From Patescibacteria group bacterium UBA2135 (GTDB taxonomy: Bacteria > Patescibacteriota > Minisyncoccia > Phycocordibacterales > UBA2135): a stretch of DNA of 30,808 nt. The notes below the pieces were generated by a model that was given only the letters and a program-made list of their open reading frames with translations, did no database searches and was not told the origin of the DNA. Below, piece by piece: positions 25,854 through 30,808 of this stretch. Each line of letters begins with the position of its first letter. Within the stretch, counting starts at the first letter, position 1. A program made the translations under genes and the position numbers. Location: contig DCXN01000005.1 in assembly GCA_002327685.1 (NCBI GenBank), forward strand, positions 30,126 to 60,933, given 5' to 3'.

Positions 25854-27899
25854 ATGTTGCCGAAAAATTCTAAAAAACTAAAAAACAAAGCACCTAAATT
25901 TTTAAAGAAAGGTGGCAAGGGTGGTAAAAAAAGACCTACAAAACAGCAGTTTTGGGGGAATCTTTTGAGTACTCTACTTATCCTGCTTTTGCTGGTAACA
26001 GTATATTCACTGGTGATTGAGAACCGTGAAGAGAAAATTGAAATTCCTATTTCTGAATTAGCGATGGATATTAAAAGTGGAATTGTCTCAAGTATCGTTG
26101 TTGAGGGAGAAAAATTAACGGTTACTTATAAAGAAACGGAAAAAGAGATAAAAGTAGAGGAAGATCTTGCTCTGGAAGATCTTATGGGAGAAGGTGAGAC
26201 AACAGAGAGTGAAGAAAAAGAGTTTGTCACAAAAGAGGCAAAAAAAGAAGTGGGAACACCGCTTTCGGATACACTTATTAACTACGGGGTTACCGCAGAA
26301 CAACTTGCCGCTGTTGAGATAGAAATTAAAAAAGAGTCAGGACTTGGTTTCTTTTTACTGAACGCCGCTCCGTTTTTAATTCCCATCATTTTTATCATAC
26401 TTTTCTTTTGGTTGATTTCTCGCCAGATGAAAGGGTCTGGGGGTATGCAGGCATTTACATTTGGTCAATCAAAGGCGCGTATTACTGATCCGAATGACAA
26501 AAATCAGCGGATAACATTTAAAGATGTTGCCGGTGTTAAAGAAGCAAAAGAAGAACTAGTTGAGATAGTAGATTTCTTAAAGAATCCGAAAAAATTTCTG
26601 GACATTGGCGCGCGTATTCCGAAAGGTGTGCTTTTAATGGGCGCGCCTGGTACTGGTAAAACACTTTTGTCGCGAGCAGTTGCGGGCGAGGCGAAAGTGC
26701 CATTCTTTTCAATTTCAGGTTCGGAGTTTGTGGAGATGTTTGTTGGTGTTGGCGCGTCACGTGTGCGTGATTTATTTAAAATGGCAAAGAAAGCAGCGCC
26801 GTCAATTGTTTTTGTTGATGAAATTGACGCGGTTGGTCGCGTGCGCGGCACGGGAGTCGGCGGAGGAAATGATGAGCGTGAACAGACACTCAATCAAATT
26901 CTAGTTGAAATGGATGGCTTTGAGCAAAATGAAAAAGTAATCGTTATCGCGGCAACCAACCGACCTGATGTTCTGGATCCCGCGCTTTTGCGACCTGGCC
27001 GTTTTGACAGGCGTGTTGTTCTTGATTTGCCTGACATAAGTGATCGAGAAGAAATTTTAAAGATTCATAGTGTAAAGAAGCCGCTTGGAGAAGATGTTGA
27101 TTTAAAAGTTATTGCACAGCGCACTCCTGGATTTTCAGGTGCAGATCTTTACTCCTTAATGAATGAAGGCGCAATTCTGGCGGCACGTGAAGATCGCAAG
27201 GAAGTAACTCAATATGACTTCATACGTTCAATTGAAAAAGTAATGCTTGGTCCAGAACGTAAGAGTCATCTATTGTCCAAAAAAGAAAAGAAGATAACTG
27301 CGTATCATGAAGCTGGGCACGCAATTGTTGCATCAGTGCTCCCATATTCTGACCCCGTACACAAAGTATCCATCGTTTCTCGCGGATACGCGGGTGGATA
27401 TACACTAAAACTTCCGTTTGAAGAAAAGCGTCTACAGTCGCGCAAAGAATTTCTTGATGATATTGCGGTGTCGCTTGGCGGCTATGTTACTGAGAAAATG
27501 ATTTTCGGCGATTTAACAACTGGCCCGTCAAATGACTTGCGCGTAGCAACAGCTTTAGCGCGGGACATGGTCACAAAATACGGTATGTCGGATGCTCTGG
27601 GCCCGGTTGCTGTTGAAGATACTGGCGGAAGATTGCGTCGCGAGCAAATACATACTGGAGAACGAGAATATTCCGAGGAAATTTCGAAGAAGATAGATGC
27701 AGAAATTTTTGGTATTATAGATGCAAGTCTACAGCAGGCAAAACAAATTCTTACAGAACATCGCGGTGCGCTTGATGCAATTGCCGAGGAGTTGATAAGA
27801 GTAGAAACTCTGGAGCGTGAAGACTTTGAAAAAGTTCTGATTGTGAATGGCATTACGCCGAAGAAAGAAGAGAAAACTGAAGCTACTAATAATGAATAA
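25854..27899 (+). CDS. ftsH: ATP-dependent zinc metalloprotease FtsH
   Basis: FtsH is a membrane-bound hexameric AAA+ protease that degrades damaged membrane proteins and regulators. The 681-residue product has a basic N-terminus, a membrane helix near 36-55, a periplasmic domain, a second helix near 165-188, and the AAA domain with GAPGTGKT near 263, IVFVDEIDAVGR, ATNRPDVLDPALLRPGRFDRR. The protease domain has the zinc motif HEAGH near 485 and the distal TTGPSNDL. The ATG chosen has GGAG seven bases upstream; a GTG 69 bases earlier adds residues unlike the family. The periplasmic part has an acidic insert rich in Glu. A small ORF follows after two bases. Confidence 0.96.
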   Translation: MLPKNSKKLKNKAPKFLKKGGKGGKKRPTKQQFWGNLLSTLLILLLLVTVYSLVIENREEKIEIPISELAMDIKSGIVSSIVVEGEKLTVTYKETEKEIKVEEDLALEDLMGEGETTESEEKEFVTKEAKKEVGTPLSDTLINYGVTAEQLAAVEIEIKKESGLGFFLLNAAPFLIPIIFIILFFWLISRQMKGSGGMQAFTFGQSKARITDPNDKNQRITFKDVAGVKEAKEELVEIVDFLKNPKKFLDIGARIPKGVLLMGAPGTGKTLLSRAVAGEAKVPFFSISGSEFVEMFVGVGASRVRDLFKMAKKAAPSIVFVDEIDAVGRVRGTGVGGGNDEREQTLNQILVEMDGFEQNEKVIVIAATNRPDVLDPALLRPGRFDRRVVLDLPDISDREEILKIHSVKKPLGEDVDLKVIAQRTPGFSGADLYSLMNEGAILAAREDRKEVTQYDFIRSIEKVMLGPERKSHLLSKKEKKITAYHEAGHAIVASVLPYSDPVHKVSIVSRGYAGGYTLKLPFEEKRLQSRKEFLDDIAVSLGGYVTEKMIFGDLTTGPSNDLRVATALARDMVTKYGMSDALGPVAVEDTGGRLRREQIHTGEREYSEEISKKIDAEIFGIIDASLQQAKQILTEHRGALDAIAEELIRVETLEREDFEKVLIVNGITPKKEEKTEATNNE

Positions 27900-27901
27900 T
27901 T

Positions 27902-28258
27902 ATGTCTGAGAAATTTAAGCCAGAAAAAGAGGAAGCAAAAAAACAGAATCCACAGGGTTCAGAAAAAATGTCCAATAGACTATTGCCTGAAGATGATGTA
28001 CAAAAACTACTTGATATGTATAAGTCGCATGGGCTAAAAGAAGAAGGGGAGTTTTTTGTTCTTAAGCAAGGGGGAAGAAAAATTTATTTTCATAAATGGG
28101 AAACAATACCCTTCGCAGAACCATCTGACACTGGAGAAAGAGCAAAATACAAGCTTGTCGGAGGAACACCAATTGAACTTCATATAGGAAATATATTGGG
28201 GATAAAAATTGAAGATGAAGATAGAGTCATCAAAAAAGTAAAAAAGGAGGAAAAATAA
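27902..28258 (+). CDS. Hypothetical protein downstream of ftsH
   Basis: The 118-residue product has a polar, lysine/glutamate-rich N-terminus, then LPEDDVQKLLDMYKSHGLKEEGEFFVLKQGGRKIYFHKWETIPF and a strand-rich C-terminal half (YKLVGGTPIELHIGNILGIKIEDEDRVI). No membrane helix or known motif is seen. It starts two bases after the ftsH stop, so it is almost certainly co-transcribed and could be a partner or adaptor, but nothing in its sequence proves this. Function unknown. Confidence 0.7.
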   Translation: MSEKFKPEKEEAKKQNPQGSEKMSNRLLPEDDVQKLLDMYKSHGLKEEGEFFVLKQGGRKIYFHKWETIPFAEPSDTGERAKYKLVGGTPIELHIGNILGIKIEDEDRVIKKVKKEEK

Positions 28259-28261
28259 TGC

Positions 28262-28298
28262 ACACAAAACCCTTCGCCTTAGGCGTAGGGTTTTGTGT
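28262..28298. terminator. Bidirectional terminator between the ftsH operon and tRNA-Ile
   Basis: ACACAAAACCCTTCGCC pairs with GGCGTAGGGTTTTGTGT around TTA with one mismatch. It lies three bases after the ORF stop on + and six bases past the tRNA 3' end on -. Confidence 0.8.
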
Positions 28299-28303
28299 TA
28301 GTG

Positions 28304-28376
28304 TCCACCCCCCAGGATTCGAACCTGGAACCGCCAAGATATAAGCTTGGTGCTCTAACCATTGAGCTAGGGGTGG
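28304..28376 (-). tRNA. tRNA-Ile, anticodon UAU
   Basis: A complete cloverleaf is present on the minus strand: acceptor CCACCCC/GGGGTGG, D-stem GCTC/GAGC, anticodon stem CCAAG/CTTGG with loop CTTATAT, variable loop CGGTT, T-stem CCAGG/CCTGG with TTCGAAT, discriminator A. The anticodon is TAT, which reads AUA directly. CCA is not encoded (CAC follows). Most bacteria read AUA with a lysidine-modified CAU anticodon, so this form is unusual. Confidence 0.94.
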
Positions 28377-28433
28377 TTGCAACACAATCGTATAATAAAA
28401 AACCTCTTTTTTCAACCAGTTTTATTTTTTTAA

Positions 28434-28471
28434 ACAACATTCCGACATTCTGCAGAATGTCGGAATGTTGT
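28434..28471. repeat. 38-bp perfect palindrome, copy 1
   Basis: The left half is ACAACATTCCGACATTCTGC and the right half its exact complement; the centre is the CTGCAG site. The left half recurs at the window's right edge (30789-30808). It stands between tRNA-Ile and the terminator region of the ABC transporter. Confidence 0.88.
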
Positions 28472-28510
28472 AAAAATTTTTTAAGGGAATAAGAAAAAAT
28501 TCACCGACAA

Positions 28511-28545
28511 AAACACTCCGTCAGATTAGACGGAGTGCTTTTTTT
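28511..28545 (-). terminator. Terminator of the ABC transporter
   Basis: CACTCCGTC-agatta-GACGGAGTG with A- and T-runs on both sides. It touches the stop codon end of the minus-strand ABC gene. Confidence 0.82.
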
Positions 28546-30367
28546 ATTGAGCACCGGAGTTACTCAAGGTCTGTAGATCTACGAGACGTCGATACAATCC
28601 ATTGCTTGCCATCAAAACATCATGATCTCCTTTTTCAACAACTTGCTTATTGTTAATTACGTAGATTATGTCTGCTTTTTGAACTGTCGACAAACGATGT
28701 GCGATAGCAATAATTGTTACCGAACTCTCTTGTTGTAATTTTCTAAGCATTTCTTGAATAGCTTTTTCTGATTCAGAATCCAGACTCGATGTTGCTTCAT
28801 CAAGTACAAGTACTTGAGCGCCATGCAAGAGTGCAAGATATGCACGTGCTATCCCAACTCGCTGCCTCTCTCCACCAGAAAGAAGCACTCCGCGTTCTCC
28901 GACCATGGTATCAACCCCTTGTGGAAATCTTCCAACATCTGCAAAAAGCGAAGTAAGATAAGCCGCATCAAGTGCCTCTTTAACTTTTACTTCGTCTGCT
29001 TTAGAAACACCGAAGCAAACGTTATCAAGAAGGCTCATGTCAAATATCTCGACATCTTGTGGGACAATAGCGAATTGTTTACGGTACCAGAATAAATCGA
29101 TATCCTTTATATCTATCCCGTCAAGCATAATAACACCACCAGAAGGATTAACCATTCTGCAAAGGAGTGTAACAATAGTACTTTTACCTTCACCACTTTT
29201 ACCTACAAGCGCTACCATTTTCCCTACAGGAATTGATAGATTCATGTTCTCTATCGCGGGCAAACTTTTCTCTGGGTAAGCAAAAGTTACTTTCTCAAAC
29301 TCAATACCACTTTTTATGTCATTCACCTTTGGCACGATTGAGCCTAATTTGTTTTCAACAATGCTCGTTTCATCCATTACAGACTTAACTCTATTCATAT
29401 ACACAATATTGTGCATAATTTCTCTGTAAGAATGGAGGATGGTAAAGATATTACCAGTTACGACATTTCCTGTTGCAATAACAAACACGACTGAACCGAG
29501 AGTTGAAATTCCAGCAATGTAGAAATATATTCCTACGCCGAGTGTCAGCACAAAACTTAAGTGAAGAAGAGCTTCAATCACAAAATAATACTTCCGTATC
29601 TTTCTGTGCATAAAAAGGTCTATCTTTTCCATGTCAGTACGTACAATTCCAAAACGCTTCTGTTCATTTCGTTCCCGAACATAACCCTGTACCGTTCGTA
29701 CATTAATTATCCCCTGACAAAAAATCCCTGTAGCATTTTCTTTAAGCTCACCCCATCTATCCCATTCGTGACAGAATTTCTCATACATAACATGAATGAG
29801 TATGATTGATGGGATAAACGGGATGAAAAATAGCACACCCAATTTCCAATCAATCACAAGAATAAAGAACAGATTCAGAATCAAGAAAAACACACTTGGT
29901 AGAAATTGCCAAAACAAATCGCCCATGAGTACAACCATTTTATTGCACCCATGATCTATCTTGGCAATCTTTTTCCCCGTATTTTCACGTTCATGATACG
30001 TTACAGAGAGAGAAAGAAGCTTCTCGTGTGCCATTTGTGGCCAGCGATTTTCTAGCCGAATCAATGCATCCCCAAACGGTAGTTCTTTCAAGTAATTGCC
30101 TACAAATGTTGCCGTAAGTGTTACTGTCGATATTCCGACTATAAGCAGAAAAATATTTGTAGTTGTTGCACTTACTCCAAGATTCGGAAGCATATCAAAA
30201 ACTAATTTCAAGAGATATGTTCCAGATAAAGTAAGCAAGTTTGCAACAGCAAGCATGGCTAGCACAAAAAGAATCGTCTTCTTTTCACCACCCAAGAAAC
30301 CCCAGAGGGTCTTAATGCCATCTACAAAGAACGAGAATGAAGTTTTTGTTTCTTTTTTGGATTTCAT
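28544..30367 (-). CDS. ABC exporter, fused membrane and ATPase domains
   Basis: The 607-residue half-transporter has an N-terminal six-helix membrane domain (about residues 25-320, for example TILFVLAMLAVANLLTLSGTYLL and FFLILNLFFILVIDWKLGVLFFIPFIPSIILI). The ATPase domain has Walker A GKSGEGKST near 387, the signature LLSGGERQRVGIARAYL near 496, Walker B VLVLDEATSSLDSE near 517, and the H-loop IAIAHRLST near 552. This is the MsbA/lipid- or peptide-exporter type, working as a dimer in the cytoplasmic membrane. The substrate is unknown. GGAGG seven bases ahead supports the ATG. Confidence 0.93.
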   Translation of the reverse strand: MKSKKETKTSFSFFVDGIKTLWGFLGGEKKTILFVLAMLAVANLLTLSGTYLLKLVFDMLPNLGVSATTTNIFLLIVGISTVTLTATFVGNYLKELPFGDALIRLENRWPQMAHEKLLSLSVTYHERENTGKKIAKIDHGCNKMVVLMGDLFWQFLPSVFFLILNLFFILVIDWKLGVLFFIPFIPSIILIHVMYEKFCHEWDRWGELKENATGIFCQGIINVRTVQGYVRERNEQKRFGIVRTDMEKIDLFMHRKIRKYYFVIEALLHLSFVLTLGVGIYFYIAGISTLGSVVFVIATGNVVTGNIFTILHSYREIMHNIVYMNRVKSVMDETSIVENKLGSIVPKVNDIKSGIEFEKVTFAYPEKSLPAIENMNLSIPVGKMVALVGKSGEGKSTIVTLLCRMVNPSGGVIMLDGIDIKDIDLFWYRKQFAIVPQDVEIFDMSLLDNVCFGVSKADEVKVKEALDAAYLTSLFADVGRFPQGVDTMVGERGVLLSGGERQRVGIARAYLALLHGAQVLVLDEATSSLDSESEKAIQEMLRKLQQESSVTIIAIAHRLSTVQKADIIYVINNKQVVEKGDHDVLMASNGLYRRLVDLQTLSNSGAQ

Positions 30368-30404
30368 CGTGTCGCCTCCGTTAATCTGTTAATTTCGACC
30401 TTAT

Positions 30405-30462
30405 TAGTTGACTCCTAGGAGACTCAACTAAAAAACACCCTGCAATTGGCAGGATGTTTTTG
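30405..30462 (-). terminator. Terminator of the small gene at 30485, with adjacent palindrome
   Basis: CCTGC-aattg-GCAGG with flanking A- and T-runs (30430-30462) ends the minus-strand gene at 30485. Next to it, AGTTGA and TCAACT (30405-30430) flank TCCTAGGAG in a near-perfect palindrome that lies in the upstream region of the ABC gene and might be an operator. No clear ABC promoter was found. Confidence 0.65.
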
Positions 30463-30484
30463 AAACCTTTGAGCTAACTTTCTT

Positions 30485-30655
30485 TTAATATATAGAAAAA
30501 GTTTTATGAACAAACGGTGCAAAAATATTCTGCCAATGTTGGACCCAGTTGACTGCTTCAAAGGAATTAATCCCGTTAGTGAGCAATACAAAATATCCCC
30601 CTACAATTATTGCTGGGTTCACTTGATTAATTACTAGATTTTTTCTGTTGTTCAT
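30485..30655 (-). CDS. Small hypothetical membrane-associated protein
   Basis: The 56-residue product starts MNNRKNLVINQVNPAIIVGGYFVLLTNG, with one possible membrane segment near residues 14-27, and ends in an aromatic-rich stretch (EAVNWVQHWQNIFAPFVHKTF). The start was chosen because a promoter lies between it and the longer frame's start at 30727. It has its own promoter and terminator, which supports it as a real short gene. No family was recognised. Confidence 0.55.
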   Translation of the reverse strand: MNNRKNLVINQVNPAIIVGGYFVLLTNGINSFEAVNWVQHWQNIFAPFVHKTFSIY

Positions 30656-30684
30656 ACAATTTGTCGCTTTATGCGATAGTGTGG

Positions 30685-30712
30685 ATGATAATATATATAC
30701 AATAATTGTCAA
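30685..30712 (-). promoter_or_regulatory. Promoter of the small gene at 30485
   Basis: On the minus strand TTGACA (30712-30707), a 16-bp spacer and TATCAT (30690-30685). The leader would be about 23 nt. Confidence 0.65.
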
Positions 30713-30788
30713 CCCCCCCATTTCCATGACTTCTTGCTTCTGGCAGGAGGTCGTTTATATCACTGCCATTCATTTCACCATAACATAG

Positions 30789-30808
30789 ACAACATTCCGA
30801 CATTCTGC
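30789..30808 (+). repeat. Half of a second 38-bp palindrome, cut by the window edge
   Basis: ACAACATTCCGACATTCTGC is identical to the left half of the palindrome at 28434-28471. The window ends at its centre, so the other half is not seen. Confidence 0.8.

Overview
The window looks like a chromosome segment from a candidate-phyla-radiation bacterium (Patescibacteria, most likely a parcubacterial lineage). The reasons are an S10-spc ribosomal operon that runs rpsE-rplO with no rpmD (L30), a compact gene set, several genes with promoters placed for leaderless transcription, few Shine-Dalgarno sequences in the ribosomal genes, and a RNA gene set (tmRNA, tRNA) without encoded CCA. This placement is inference from gene content, not from a search.

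Layout. 1-7094: rplP, rpmC, rpsQ, rplN, rplX, rplE, rpsN, rpsH, rplF, rplR, rpsE, rplO, secY, all on +, then adk and map (to 8514). A terminator followed by a good promoter splits the ribosomal run between rplE and rpsN. 8515-12722: a gene-poor stretch, ndk, a probable structured RNA, a small membrane protein, a beta-CASP metallo-beta-lactamase, and a LOG/SLOG-type protein. 12789-13998 (-): infC-rpmI-rplT. 14118-18160: accessory DNA with a MITE-like element, small membrane proteins, a structured G+C-rich block, a hicB-hicA toxin-antitoxin pair broken in both genes, a deoxyribosyltransferase-like protein, a Nudix hydrolase, a 158-nt imperfect palindrome and a zinc-ribbon protein. 18166-22908 (-): an unknown 212-aa protein and a full-length single-chain purL, with base composition and ribosome binding sites unlike the ribosomal block. 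23251-25174: rhodanese, then smpB, a small ORF and ssrA (tmRNA), all three on -. 25356-30808: a duplicated-module charged protein, ftsH, a hypothetical protein, tRNA-Ile(UAU), an ABC exporter and a small membrane protein.

The most unusual signal is between genes. Six spacers in the ribosomal operon and the rpmI-rplT spacer in a second operon on the other strand hold the same module, always in the direction of transcription, filling the space from stop codon to start codon: a left arm of AGCTTCACT-type 9-mers, a fixed core with AGGACGG, and a right arm of 3 to 9 tandem AGCTAACGA-type 9-mers ending at the start codon. The arms can pair. Nearly every other long spacer of the two operons is also a long imperfect hairpin made of degenerate short tandem repeats, but of unrelated sequence. 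Related mirror-image structures overlap the ends of secY, map and rplT, and both ends of the tmRNA.

Functionally most genes serve translation and its quality control (ribosomal proteins, IF3, SecY, Map, tmRNA-SmpB, FtsH). purL stands without other purine genes in view.
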